Assembly: GCF_014652555.1 (NCBI RefSeq)
Contig: NZ_BMZA01000014.1
Coordinates: 19,568 to 83,567, forward strand
Origin: Novosphingobium colocasiae
GTDB lineage: Bacteria; Pseudomonadota; Alphaproteobacteria; Sphingomonadales; Sphingomonadaceae
DNA length: 64,000 nucleotides
Direction of reading: 5' to 3'
Shown here piece after piece: positions 17,439 through 24,971 of the stretch. Position numbers and translations under genes: made by a program. The notes beneath the pieces are model-generated. The model was not told the DNA's origin. It worked only from the letters and a program-made list of their open reading frames with translations, and made no database searches. The stretch's first letter is position 1; every line of letters starts with the position of its first letter.

Positions 17439-17893
17439 GTGTCAGGCGAATGTTAAATCATTCAAAATCTGCGCCATTCACTTTGGTAGATGCTGGCATT
17501 GATAGATGTGCGCCGTCCTCTCTTGCGACGGGCGGAAGTAACTTCCCGGACCGTTCGGGTATGCAGGAAATTCATCGAGTCGATCCTTCGTCGTCCTGGG
17601 TGGGGCTATTATAGCTTGCAGGGGTGACAAATTCTGTCGCGGTCGATAGGCCGCGCGGCTCGGCGATGGTCTGTGTCTGCCTACTGAGTGCGATACCGGG
17701 AGGAGCAACGCCATCCGGTTCCTTTTCCGTTGTCGGCTTCCTGGTCGGCGCGCGGGGCCGAGCAAGCCCGCATAGGCGGGCTTCTCCACTGCGTTGCGAC
17801 CCTCCGGGTGCACAACCCCGCTATGACGCCGCCCTTGGGGCGCCTGTCGGAAGGCCCCGATGGGCGGGGCTGATCCAGACCGGAGTCACAGCC
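17439..17893 (+). promoter_or_regulatory. Non-coding leader upstream of DUF3768 gene
   Basis: No gene is supported between the helicase promoter and the DUF3768 start. The stretch contains a hairpin at 17764-17783 (AAGCCCGC-ATAG-GCGGGCTT) and further short inverted repeats up to the ATG at 17894. An open frame runs back from the DUF3768 start to 17624 but shows no homology. Confidence 0.4.
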
Positions 17894-18286
17894 ATGTCGC
17901 AGCCTTCCCAACAATCGGCAGACCGAGCCGAGCGGATCGACCGCATCGCCGCACTGAATGACAGCCTGCGGAGATCCATTTGCAGCCCTGGCCGAAATCA
18001 GATCGTCATGACCGCTGGCGTTGCCGCGCTGGTCGGGGAGGTGTCCCTCTTCCGCGGATTTCGCAGGCGCGCCGAGATCCTGCGCACGGTGCGAAACTAT
18101 GACAGCTTCAATTCCGACAACGATCCATTGGGCGAGCATGATTTTGGTCGCTTCGAATATGACAGCGCCGTTCTCTACTGGAAGATCGATTATTATGATC
18201 TCGAGCTTGCCTGGGGCTCACCCGATCCAGCCAATCCCCTCGTCACCACTCGGGTTCTGACGATCCTACTCGCCGAGGAATATTGA
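17894..18286 (+). CDS. DUF3768 family protein
   Basis: This 130-residue protein matches the plasmid-borne DUF3768 family of alphaproteobacteria: the hallmark (I)ALNDSLR near residue 20, then the conserved 'DPLGEHDFGRFEYDSAVLYW' core and a final 'LTILLAEEY'. Function is unknown. It is acidic and has no signal or membrane segment, so it is probably cytoplasmic. I chose ATG 17894, where homology begins. It sits behind a long structured leader, as DUF2493 and ssb do, and is followed by a 10-bp stem-loop. It is therefore a monocistronic unit, probably part of the leading or establishment region of the element, which is inference from orientation and neighbours. Confidence 0.85.
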   Translation: MSQPSQQSADRAERIDRIAALNDSLRRSICSPGRNQIVMTAGVAALVGEVSLFRGFRRRAEILRTVRNYDSFNSDNDPLGEHDFGRFEYDSAVLYWKIDYYDLELAWGSPDPANPLVTTRVLTILLAEEY

Positions 18287-18294
18287 ACGGCACG

Positions 18295-18320
18295 GCCATC
18301 CCCCTGACCGGGGGGATGGC
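18295..18320 (+). terminator. Stem-loop after DUF3768 gene
   Basis: A 10-bp perfect stem GCCATCCCCC / GGGGGATGGC with a TGACCG loop starts 8 bases past the stop codon. No T run follows, so it may be a terminator or an operator. Its core resembles an 18-mer at 59921-59938. Confidence 0.5.
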
Positions 18321-18327
18321 TGTGAAA

Positions 18328-18345
18328 AGTCTGCTTGAGCAGACT
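18328..18345. repeat. 18-bp palindrome, copy 1 (parS-like or oriT-type inverted repeat)
   Basis: AGTCTGCTTGAGCAGACT has perfect 8-bp arms around TG. The identical site in reverse orientation lies at 20520-20537, so the two copies bracket the small ORF-parA-parB unit. I infer a ParB-binding centromere or an operator; a relaxosome site is possible. Confidence 0.6.
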
Positions 18346-18472
18346 GCGCGCAAAGGATGTCCACGCGCCAAGCGCGCTCGGGGAGGGGAGGGCGCACCGG
18401 AGCATCGCCCCCGTGCGGCCGATGCAAAGCTGTGAGCCGACGCGCGATCAGACCATTTAAGGAGTTACCGCC

Positions 18473-18649
18473 ATGTCCGCCTATTTCGCCGCCCATCCCG
18501 ATCACGCGATCCTCTTTGCGTTCGGCTGTTTTGCGCTCACCGTTTATCTCTTCCGCTATGTCGGTCCCGGCATTGGCGGTGGCGGCGACTGGTCATCGCG
18601 TGACCATTATGAGCGCAATCTGCGCGATGGTCCGGACGACTATTGTTGA
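18473..18649 (+). CDS. Small membrane protein upstream of parA
   Basis: This 58-residue ORF starts at ATG 18473 behind a clear AAGGAG and ends at TGA 18647-18649. It has one hydrophobic helix (residues 11-30, HAILFAFGCFALTVYLFRYV), then a Gly-rich turn (GPGIGGGGDW) and a polar acidic tail rich in Asp and Arg. It ends 13 bases before the parA start and probably shares its transcript. I do not recognise the family. Its position suggests a membrane-linked accessory to partition or transfer, but no functional motif is present. The good ribosome binding site is the main reason to believe that it is translated. Confidence 0.6.
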   Translation: MSAYFAAHPDHAILFAFGCFALTVYLFRYVGPGIGGGGDWSSRDHYERNLRDGPDDYC

Positions 18650-18662
18650 GCTGGCCGCACCG

Positions 18663-19427
18663 ATGAGAACGATCGCCGTGAGCCTTCTCAAGGGCGGGGT
18701 AGGCAAGACCTTCCTCGCCACGCATCTCGCCTGGTATCTGGCCGAAGCGGCAGGACGCCGGGTCGTGTTCGTCGACCTGGACCCGCAAGGCAGTTCGTCG
18801 CGCCGTCTGGCCCGCGAGCGGCCGGGTGGCTTCGCGGCCGATCTCTTCGATCCATCGGCGGCGTTTGCCGCCGATGGCCGGGTCGGGCTCACTTTGCTCG
18901 CCGCCGACCAGCGTTTGCAGATGATCAAGGCGGCGCAGGATGTGCGCGACTTTCTCGGCCGCTTTCCTGCGCTCGCGCCCCATTTTGACCTGTGCGTGAT
19001 CGATACCGGTCCCAAATGGGACGAGTTGACCCTGAGCGCTCTCGCGGTCGCCGACGCAGTGATCGCGCCCGTTCAGGTCGCCGAAGATTCGGTCGAGTGC
19101 GCCAAGATGCTGCTGACCGCGCTGCGCAAGGCCGAGGCGGCAAGGGCAGGGCGCAAGATCGATTTCCTCGGATTGCTACCGTCGATGGTCAACCCGTTCG
19201 ATCGGCGCGAGATGGACAATGCCGTCAAGCTCGCCCACGCAGTCGGCGAGCGGCTGATGTTTCCTGCCTTTATCAAGGCGCGTCCGACCTACAAGCATGC
19301 GGCGGAAAATCATCGGCCGGTCTGGATGGAGGGTGGCGGCGGCGCCAAGGCGGCCGCCGAGGAAATTCGGCCGATCCTCGCCGAGATCGAACGGCGGCTC
19401 GGTTCAGCGCCAGCGATCGTTGTCTGA
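18663..19427 (+). CDS. parA: ParA-family partition ATPase
   Basis: This 254-residue P-loop ATPase has the deviant Walker A KGGVGKTFLATHLA near the N-terminus (about residues 10-22), followed by VVFVDLDPQGSSS (Walker A') and CVIDTGPKWDE (Walker B). ParA proteins form ATP-dependent gradients on the nucleoid and segregate plasmids with ParB and parS. The short N-terminus without a DNA-binding domain fits a type Ib-like ParA, although the C-terminal tail is of average length. I chose the ATG at 18663; another in-frame ATG at 18627 adds 12 residues. The stop overlaps the parB ATG (TGATG), so the two are translationally coupled. The operon is flanked by matching 18-bp palindromes. Confidence 0.9.
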   Translation: MRTIAVSLLKGGVGKTFLATHLAWYLAEAAGRRVVFVDLDPQGSSSRRLARERPGGFAADLFDPSAAFAADGRVGLTLLAADQRLQMIKAAQDVRDFLGRFPALAPHFDLCVIDTGPKWDELTLSALAVADAVIAPVQVAEDSVECAKMLLTALRKAEAARAGRKIDFLGLLPSMVNPFDRREMDNAVKLAHAVGERLMFPAFIKARPTYKHAAENHRPVWMEGGGGAKAAAEEIRPILAEIERRLGSAPAIVV

Positions 19428-20359
19428 TGGGTAAGTTCGACGAACGCATCGAGGAGTTCGGCCTGCTCGTCGGCGCCCATGAAACGGCGCGCCGGGTCGA
19501 GGATATTCCTTTGGAGCGAGTCATCCCCGACCCCGGCAATCCCCGGCGCAGTTTCGACGATGACGCCTTGGCCGAGCTTGCGGCCTCCATAGCGGCGCGT
19601 GGCGTCTTGCAGCCGATCACCGTTGCGCCCGCCGACGCCGCCGGCTTGCATCGCATCCGTTTGGGCGAGCGGCGCTTTCGTGCCTCCGAGCTCGCGGGCC
19701 GGGTGACGATCCCGGCGATCGTCGTGGCCGAGGGGGAGGGAACCCATCTGCTCGCCGATCAGATCGTTGAGAACGATCAGCGTGCGAACCTTTCCTCGGT
19801 CGAGCTCGCTCATGCGATTGCCCGTATGCTCAAGGGCGGCATGAGCCAGGTCGAAATCGCCGCTGCGCTGGGCCGCTCCAAGCAGTTCGTCTCGCTCTAT
19901 GCAGCCTATGGTGACATGCCTGCCTATCTCAGGGAGGTGCTCCCGCGCGCGCCGATCCGGCTGCTCTATGACCTGCATCGCACAGCCAGGGATTATCCTG
20001 CGGAAGTCGAGGCCTATGTGGGCGCCTGGGATGAGAGCGGCGCGACATTGGCGGAAGGCGCGCGGTTCATTGCCGGGCTGAAGAGTAAGATGGACGTTCC
20101 CAGCATCGAGGCAGCGCCGATGCAGGCCGCGGCGGTGACCGTCGCCCGTCCCCAACTGCGGGCAGGGACTGAGCCAGTCGCGCGACCAGGGGAGCAAACG
20201 CCAGAGGCCAGCCTTGCCGTTGAAGTCGATGGCCGTCCCGCGCGTCTTGTCCTTGGCCCGCGTGTTGTCGTGATCTTCGGCGATGGTTCCCGGCAAGAGG
20301 TGGCGACCGAACGACTTTGCACAGCGTCTGAGGGACGTCCCGAGGCCGCGATGCTCTGA
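19427..20359 (+). CDS. parB: ParB-family partition protein
   Basis: This 310-residue ParB has an N-terminal CTP-binding/nuclease-like domain (VIPDPGNPRRSFDDDALAEL; LGERRFRASELAG, the ParB box; DQIVENDQRANLS). A helix-turn-helix follows (GMSQVEIAAALGRSKQFVSLY, about residues 140-160), then a linker rich in Pro and Ala and a C-terminal beta-type segment (LVLGPRVVVIFGDGSR) resembling KorB tails. It loads at a centromere and activates ParA. It is the only one of the three ParB-like proteins in the window with an adjacent ParA. Candidate target sites are the palindromes at 18328 and 20520. A strong terminator follows at 20402-20431. Confidence 0.9.
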   Translation: MGKFDERIEEFGLLVGAHETARRVEDIPLERVIPDPGNPRRSFDDDALAELAASIAARGVLQPITVAPADAAGLHRIRLGERRFRASELAGRVTIPAIVVAEGEGTHLLADQIVENDQRANLSSVELAHAIARMLKGGMSQVEIAAALGRSKQFVSLYAAYGDMPAYLREVLPRAPIRLLYDLHRTARDYPAEVEAYVGAWDESGATLAEGARFIAGLKSKMDVPSIEAAPMQAAAVTVARPQLRAGTEPVARPGEQTPEASLAVEVDGRPARLVLGPRVVVIFGDGSRQEVATERLCTASEGRPEAAML

Positions 20360-20401
20360 CCCTCTTCCTCCGCGTTCGCATATCCTGTTCGTGTGTATGT
20401 T

Positions 20402-20431
20402 GGCCGCGCCCCTTTCGGGGTGCGGCCTTTT
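20402..20431 (+). terminator. Rho-independent terminator of the parAB operon
   Basis: An 11-bp stem GGCCGCGCCCC / GGGGTGCGGCC (one G-T wobble) with a TTTC loop is followed by TTTT. It lies 43 bases after the parB stop. Confidence 0.85.
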
Positions 20432-20519
20432 GCGTCGGTTCGAGCCGGGGCGGCGCCGGTGGCGCCGCCCTTCGTGGATCAGGCGTGAATGATAGGCGCA
20501 TTTTGCCAAATAGGGTCGA

Positions 20520-20537
20520 AGTCTGCTCAAGCAGACT
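20520..20537. repeat. 18-bp palindrome, copy 2
   Basis: AGTCTGCTCAAGCAGACT is the exact reverse complement of the copy at 18328-18345. It sits 73 bases before the MobC start and 160 bases after parB. It may be parS-like, an operator or the inverted repeat of an oriT. Confidence 0.6.
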
Positions 20538-20610
20538 ATCAGATGAGTTGAGTGAAGGTGAGGGCCGGATAGGCGTGACGCCGGGGATGTATGACAATAG
20601 CCTTTGATGC

Positions 20611-21147
20611 ATGCCCGTCTTCACCTTCCGTCTCGACGATGAAGTCGCCCAGCGCTTCGATGCTGCGGCGGACAGCGCCGGTGGCCGCTCGGCTTTGCTG
20701 CGGCGCCTCGTCATGACTGCAGTGGACGCGGAGGAGGGCGGGACGCCGGGGCCAGTCCGCCGGCGGGAGCGAGCAACACGGCGGTTTGAGATCCGGCTGA
20801 CCGATGCAGAAATTGCCGCGCTGGATGCCGAGGCCGATGCTTTGGGTATGAAGCGCACAGACTGGGTGACAAGGCTGGTGCGCCGCAGGCTGCATTCGGC
20901 GGCACCGCTGCCGCTCGAAGAGCGGGCGGCAGTGGCTCAGGCGTGGCGCGAGCTCAACCGGATCGGCATCAATCTCAATCAGGCGACGCGGGCGCTCAAC
21001 GCATCGGTGATGGTCGAATCCGGGCTCGATGTCGCGCGCGAGGCGGCGCGGGTGGCAAGCTTTCGGACGGAAATCCGGATGGCGCTTGCCGGTCTCGGCA
21101 CCGCGCTCAAGGGCGATCTTGCCTATTGGGATAGCCTCGATGCTTGA
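20611..21147 (+). CDS. mobC: MobC-like relaxosome protein
   Basis: This 178-residue protein has two ribbon-helix-helix-like segments (residues 1-35, PVFTFRLDDEVAQRFD; and about 52-88, RFEIRLTDAEIAALDAEADALG). The MobC signature LNRIGINLNQATRALN follows at about residues 114-129. MobC proteins bind oriT, help melt the nick region and load the relaxase. The start ATG directly follows the candidate oriT region. The 3' end overlaps the relaxase start by 8 bases, so relaxase translation is coupled. A double RHH arrangement is slightly unusual, since most MobC proteins have one. It may also repress its own promoter, which is inference. Confidence 0.85.
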   Translation: MPVFTFRLDDEVAQRFDAAADSAGGRSALLRRLVMTAVDAEEGGTPGPVRRRERATRRFEIRLTDAEIAALDAEADALGMKRTDWVTRLVRRRLHSAAPLPLEERAAVAQAWRELNRIGINLNQATRALNASVMVESGLDVAREAARVASFRTEIRMALAGLGTALKGDLAYWDSLDA

Positions 21148-22246
21148 GGAGGAGGGCATCCTGCCGCTGCCCAGCCTCATGGAGGCATGGCGGCCGCCCA
21201 CCGGCGGTAAACGGACACTGCGGGGGGCCTATGTCCGCATCGGACGAGGCGCACCGGGCCGGGGAGGGCAGGGGCGGCCCGTGCCGCTGAGCCAGGCCGA
21301 GGCTCGGGCCAAGCTCGAGCGGATCGTGCGCAAGGCCCCGGAGGTCATGGTCAAGGTCTCGGGCAAGCAATATGGCGCGCATCATCTATCGGAGCATTTC
21401 GGCTATGTTGCGCGGCACGGGAAGCTTGCGGTGCGCTCGAGCGAGGGCGAGATCATCGATGATCCCAAACGGCTGAAGGAGATCGCGCAGGACTGGGCCA
21501 TGCTCGACGAGGCGATGAACGAGCATGGCCGCGACCGGCCGACCTCGCTGTCGCTGGTCCTTTCCATGCCCGGCGGTTCGACCGATCCCGAGACGCTGCA
21601 GGATGCCGCCCAGGCGTTCGTCCGCATCCTGTTCGAGGACAATCACGCCTATATGCTGGCGCTCCACACCGATACCGATCATCCGCACATCCATCTGACG
21701 GTGGCCACCGAAGGTGCGGACGGTAGGCGGTTCAACCCGCGCAAGGCCGACCTCCATCATATGCGAGAGACATTCGCGCATGAGCTACGGGCGCGCGGCA
21801 TCGCGGCTGAGGCGACGCCCAGACGCGCACGCGGTCACGTTCAAAAGCGTGTGCGCTCTGCAGCGCTGCATCTCGATGCTCGGATCGGTCAGGAGGGGCG
21901 CCGGCTCAATATGGATGAACTCAACGTGCTGCGCGCCCGGGCCTTTGCGCACGCGCGCGATGAGGAACGGCGGCCGCAAGACGTGATGGCGCTGGTTCGC
22001 CAGAAGCAGATACGCGGTGCTTATGCGGAGGCGGCGGTGGCGCTTGCACGTACCGGCGAGGCCGACGACCAGGCGCTTTCCGACGAAATTGCGGGTTTCC
22101 TGGCGGCTATGCCGCCGGCGGTCTCCCGACGTCTGGCCCTGGCCCGCGAGATGATGCAGGGGCGGCAAGCGACACAGCCGGCGCGCGAACCGGAGGGCGG
22201 AGCTGGTCCCGAGCGGCCACCGCCCGAGCGTGGGCGGGAGCGTTGA
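21140..22246 (+). CDS. Relaxase (MobA/VirD2-type)
   Basis: This 368-residue relaxase nicks oriT and stays covalently bound to the transferred strand. The signature is a histidine metal site, LHTDTDHPHIHLTVATEG (about residues 175-192). The likely catalytic tyrosine region is HFGYVARHG (near residue 88). The GRRFNPRKADLHHMRETFA block is typical of VirD2/MobP relaxases. The protein is short: after the nuclease domain there is only a helical, arginine-rich tail and no helicase or primase domain. I chose ATG 21140, which overlaps mobC, although the frame is open further upstream. An LPD7-domain protein of the kind often fused to relaxases is encoded separately at 46920-47783. Confidence 0.85.
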   Translation: MLEEEGILPLPSLMEAWRPPTGGKRTLRGAYVRIGRGAPGRGGQGRPVPLSQAEARAKLERIVRKAPEVMVKVSGKQYGAHHLSEHFGYVARHGKLAVRSSEGEIIDDPKRLKEIAQDWAMLDEAMNEHGRDRPTSLSLVLSMPGGSTDPETLQDAAQAFVRILFEDNHAYMLALHTDTDHPHIHLTVATEGADGRRFNPRKADLHHMRETFAHELRARGIAAEATPRRARGHVQKRVRSAALHLDARIGQEGRRLNMDELNVLRARAFAHARDEERRPQDVMALVRQKQIRGAYAEAAVALARTGEADDQALSDEIAGFLAAMPPAVSRRLALAREMMQGRQATQPAREPEGGAGPERPPPERGRER

Positions 22247-22346
22247 TTCGCATGGGGCGGCTGATCTTGCGAAGGGATGCTCCCACTACCATGTGCTAGA
22301 ATGTCTTGGAAAGTCGAGGGAACTGGCGCTTTCTGTGGTCATAGCT

Positions 22347-22376
22347 TGTTAGAAAAAACCATGCTATTATCTAACA
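22347..22376 (+). promoter_or_regulatory. Inverted repeat upstream of abiEi (candidate operator)
   Basis: TGTTAGA (22347-22353) and TCTAACA (22370-22376) flank an AT-rich spacer with TATTAT, a plausible -10. AbiEi-type antitoxins repress their own promoters through inverted repeats, which fits the position 16 bases before the start. Confidence 0.5.
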
Positions 22377-22391
22377 GACAGGAGCTTGGAC

Positions 22392-22997
22392 ATGTCTGCG
22401 GTGGCTGATCGGATCATGAAGCGTGTGCGCGGCAAGGGCCGTGGCTGGGTGTTTACGCCCAAGCAGTTCGTCGACTTCGGTACGCGCGGCTCGGTCGACA
22501 TGGCGCTGTCGCGTCTCGCGCATGCCGGTGACATCCGCCGGATCGGCCGCGGTCTCTACGACTATCCCCGCCAGCATGACAAGCTTGGTGCCCTGAGCCC
22601 GGATCCCGGGCAGGTGGCCCAAGCGCTCTCCGCGCAGAGCGGCGATGCGCTCGCGCCGTCGGGAGCGGCGGCGGCCAATAGCCTTGGTCTCTCGACGCAG
22701 GTGCCCGCCCGGGCGAGCTACGCCACCAGCGGTCGCACCCGCACCGCCAAGGCTGGCGGCCGCAGCGTCACCTTGAAGCACAGCCGCGCGCCGGTGCTCG
22801 ACGCGCCGGAATCCGTGAATGCGATCGTCCAGGCACTCGCGCATCTGGGGAAGGGCAATATCGACGCGGATGCGATCGGGCGCTTCGCCGCGCGGCTCGA
22901 CGATGCCGGTACGCGTGCGCTCGTCGCGGCCCGCCCGGCTATGCCGGGCTGGATGGGTGACATTGTCCTGAAGATTCAGGCGGCGCGCCATGGATGA
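22392..22997 (+). CDS. AbiEi-like type IV antitoxin (DUF6088)
   Basis: This 201-residue protein has a winged-helix N-terminus (residues 1-60, VRGKGRGWVFTPKQFVDFGTRGSV...RLAHAGDIRRIGRGLYDYP) and a DUF6088 antitoxin domain. These antitoxins repress the operon and counteract the AbiEii nucleotidyltransferase without binding it directly. ATG 22392 is chosen because AGGAG lies 7 bases upstream; a TTG two codons earlier is less likely. The toxin start overlaps the end by 8 bases. The pair follows the relaxase and stabilises the element or blocks phage by abortive infection. An inverted repeat at 22347-22376 is a likely operator. Confidence 0.9.
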   Translation: MSAVADRIMKRVRGKGRGWVFTPKQFVDFGTRGSVDMALSRLAHAGDIRRIGRGLYDYPRQHDKLGALSPDPGQVAQALSAQSGDALAPSGAAAANSLGLSTQVPARASYATSGRTRTAKAGGRSVTLKHSRAPVLDAPESVNAIVQALAHLGKGNIDADAIGRFAARLDDAGTRALVAARPAMPGWMGDIVLKIQAARHG

Positions 22998-24045
22998 ATT
23001 CGCCCGCCGTCCCGCCGAGGATCGCCGCGCCTATATCGAGGAAGCGGCGGCTCGTCGGGATCTCACGCCGATCATAATCGAGAAAGACTTCTGGGTCTGC
23101 TGGACCCTGCGACGCCTGGTTCGTGCCATGGACCTTGCGGGCCATATGACCTTCAAGGGCGGCACGTCGCTCTCCAAGGCGTATGATATCATCCAGCGCT
23201 TCTCGGAGGATATCGACCTCACCATCAGCCGGTCGGCGCCGCTTCTCGACAAGGTGGCCTCGCCGATGGAGGCGGGGATCAGCGGCAAGGAACGTGAGCG
23301 GCGGACCAAGGATTTGAAGGCGGCCGCACAAGCCTATGTCGCGACGATCGCCATGCCGGTGCTCGCGCGTGAGATCGAAGCCGCGCTCGGCACGAGCGAA
23401 GGCTGGGATTTGTCGCTCGATCCCGACGACAAAGACCAGCAGACTGTTCTCTTCGCCTATCCACGCAGTTCGGGTTACGGCTTTACATATGGTCAGAATT
23501 ATGGGGGCGGGGACGAAGGCGGCTATATCAAGTCGCGCATAAAGCTCGAATTTGGCGCGCGCGGCGATACAGAACCCTTCGCCATGCGCCCCATCATCCC
23601 CCATCTGGCCGAGGATTTTCCCGACGAGCTACCGGATCCCGAAACCGACGTGCCGACACTGGCGGTCGAGCGCACCTTCTGGGAGAAGGTCACGATCCTC
23701 CATGCGCTCCATCATAATGCCAAGCTGCGCGATGGGCTTTCGCGCCACTATTACGACGTGCTGATGCTCGACGGAGCTGGCGTCACGACGGAGGCCCTGG
23801 CGCGGCCAGACCTCCTCGAGCAGGTGGTCCACAACAAAAGCCTGATGTTCGCCGACAAGTCGGCGTCCTATGAGACCGCCGTCCTGGGGTCGCTACGATT
23901 GTCTCCGACAGAAGGCATGGTGGATCGGCTCGCCCAGGATTATGCCGCGATGGGCGAGATGTTCATGACGGCGCCTCCGTCCTTTGATGCGCTGATCGAA
24001 GGTCTGGCGCGCATTGAGCAGACGATCAACGCGGAATATGAATAA
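22990..24045 (+). CDS. AbiEii-like nucleotidyltransferase toxin
   Basis: This 351-residue protein has the AbiEii/MNT-type nucleotidyltransferase core: FKGGTSLSKAY near residue 55 (the GS-x-S nucleotide-binding turn) and RFSEDIDLTI near residue 73, supplying the metal-binding acidic pair. The lysine-rich helix and the ERTFWEKVTILHALHH block (about residues 225-240) are typical of the family. Characterised members transfer pyrimidines to tRNA acceptor stems and stop growth. It is translationally coupled to the upstream antitoxin gene. All key motifs appear intact, so the module should be functional. It marks the boundary between the mobilisation genes and the second defence locus. Confidence 0.92.
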   Translation: MDEFARRPAEDRRAYIEEAAARRDLTPIIIEKDFWVCWTLRRLVRAMDLAGHMTFKGGTSLSKAYDIIQRFSEDIDLTISRSAPLLDKVASPMEAGISGKERERRTKDLKAAAQAYVATIAMPVLAREIEAALGTSEGWDLSLDPDDKDQQTVLFAYPRSSGYGFTYGQNYGGGDEGGYIKSRIKLEFGARGDTEPFAMRPIIPHLAEDFPDELPDPETDVPTLAVERTFWEKVTILHALHHNAKLRDGLSRHYYDVLMLDGAGVTTEALARPDLLEQVVHNKSLMFADKSASYETAVLGSLRLSPTEGMVDRLAQDYAAMGEMFMTAPPSFDALIEGLARIEQTINAEYE

Positions 24046-24173
24046 TACATTGAAAATAAACAGAAAAAACTGATAATATATATTATGTTAAATCAGAAAG
24101 GGCTGACCCTGCAAACAAGGAGTGAGCCCTTCGTCAGGCGGAACTTCGCTGCATACGTTTTCTGCTATTCCAT
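24046..24173. other. AT-rich boundary segment
   Basis: There is no gene here. The first 60 bases are strikingly AT-rich for this window and include the 14-bp palindrome ATAATATATATTAT (24073-24086). A weak stem AAGGGCT / AGCCCTT (24098-24131, 20-base loop) follows and could terminate the converging transcripts. Confidence 0.4.
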
Positions 24174-24971
24174 TCACTCGAATCCGAAGTGCTTTCGATG
24201 CCATGCCATCTGGCGGTGATGCGCATCGATCAATGGCAAAGGCGCAATCTCGTGTGGTGCGAGCAGGGAAATCACCGCCGGGTCGAGATCTGGTCTGATG
24301 AGCGCCCTGCCTCCATCATCAAAGCTGATGAGACCGGCATCGAACGCGGCATCCCAGTGTGCGGCGAGCAGCAGGCCGTTGAAAACGTCCAGTCTCTCCT
24401 CGTCGCTTCCGCAACGTGCCCAGGGGACGATATGGCTTGCGCGAAGCAGCGCACGCTCGGAGATGCCCGTGAGCGGGCATTTGTTGTTCCAGTAATCGAG
24501 CAGGGCACCCCGGAAATAGCCCTGCCCAATCCGCTCGCGGGTGATCCGTTCGACCTCTGTGTCGCCTAGACTCGCTACATCGGCCTCGAACTGGGACAGC
24601 GGAAAGGTCGGAAGCGCCCGGGCCAGATGAAAGGCGCGGCTGAGAGCCTGGCGCATCTCGGCCTGATCGGAGAAGGCGAAGGCACCGCGGAACCGGCCCG
24701 GTACGGGTTCCGCCAGTGCCACTGGAAACTCACCACACAGCTTTGCGGCGACGCCAGCATGTTCCACGGCGACGAACCACGGCGCGCCCCCGTCCTCATT
24801 GCCGGAGGCGAGCGCAATTTCTCCGGGAATACCATCGTCTGACCGAAAATAGAGCCACCCGTCCGCCTCGCCATTTTCCTTGCGGAAGCCGTGGTTATAC
24901 GCCGCCTGCTGTAGCTCGGAGCGGTAAATCGGGTGGACGGGTCGGCTGCGGACTCTGGTGGACCGCGCCAT
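24174..24971 (-). CDS. HNH endonuclease (HNH_2 type)
   Basis: This 265-residue protein has an HNH nuclease motif in its C-terminal half: KCPLTGISERALLRASHIVPWA (about residues 164-184, with the zinc-binding Cys and catalytic His), then RLDVFNGLLLAAHWDAAFD (with the Asn and second His). This is the HNH_2 arrangement seen in putative restriction endonucleases next to methyltransferases. The N-terminal 140 residues are probably a target- or modification-recognition domain. The ATG overlaps the stop of the methylase tail by one base (TAATG), so it was built to be co-translated with an intact methylase. I infer that it is the nuclease of the locus. It is the last gene of the operon. Confidence 0.85.
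   Translation of the reverse strand: MARSTRVRSRPVHPIYRSELQQAAYNHGFRKENGEADGWLYFRSDDGIPGEIALASGNEDGGAPWFVAVEHAGVAAKLCGEFPVALAEPVPGRFRGAFAFSDQAEMRQALSRAFHLARALPTFPLSQFEADVASLGDTEVERITRERIGQGYFRGALLDYWNNKCPLTGISERALLRASHIVPWARCGSDEERLDVFNGLLLAAHWDAAFDAGLISFDDGGRALIRPDLDPAVISLLAPHEIAPLPLIDAHHRQMAWHRKHFGFE

Larger units (their letters stand above)
20360..20610. other. Candidate origin-of-transfer region
   Basis: The gap between parB and the MobC/relaxase genes is where oriT is expected. It contains TATCCTG followed by T at 20381-20388 on the + strand, a match to the YATCCTG/Y nick consensus of RP4/Ti-type relaxases. On the minus strand, AAAATGCGCCTAT (20504-20492) lies near the 18-bp palindrome, as in RSF1010-type origins. 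A perfect 9-bp hairpin (20449-20457 / 20461-20469) is also present. Which site is used is undecided. Confidence 0.4.

Noticed and set aside
18328..18345. LuxR/TraR-type operator for the 18-bp palindrome
   Set aside because: The length fits a tra box, but both copies flank parAB and neither is near the quorum-sensing or T4SS promoters, so a partition or relaxosome role is preferred.
19310..20530. 406-codon minus-strand open frame
   Set aside because: Antisense to parB, which has ParB box and helix-turn-helix motifs and coupled translation with parA.
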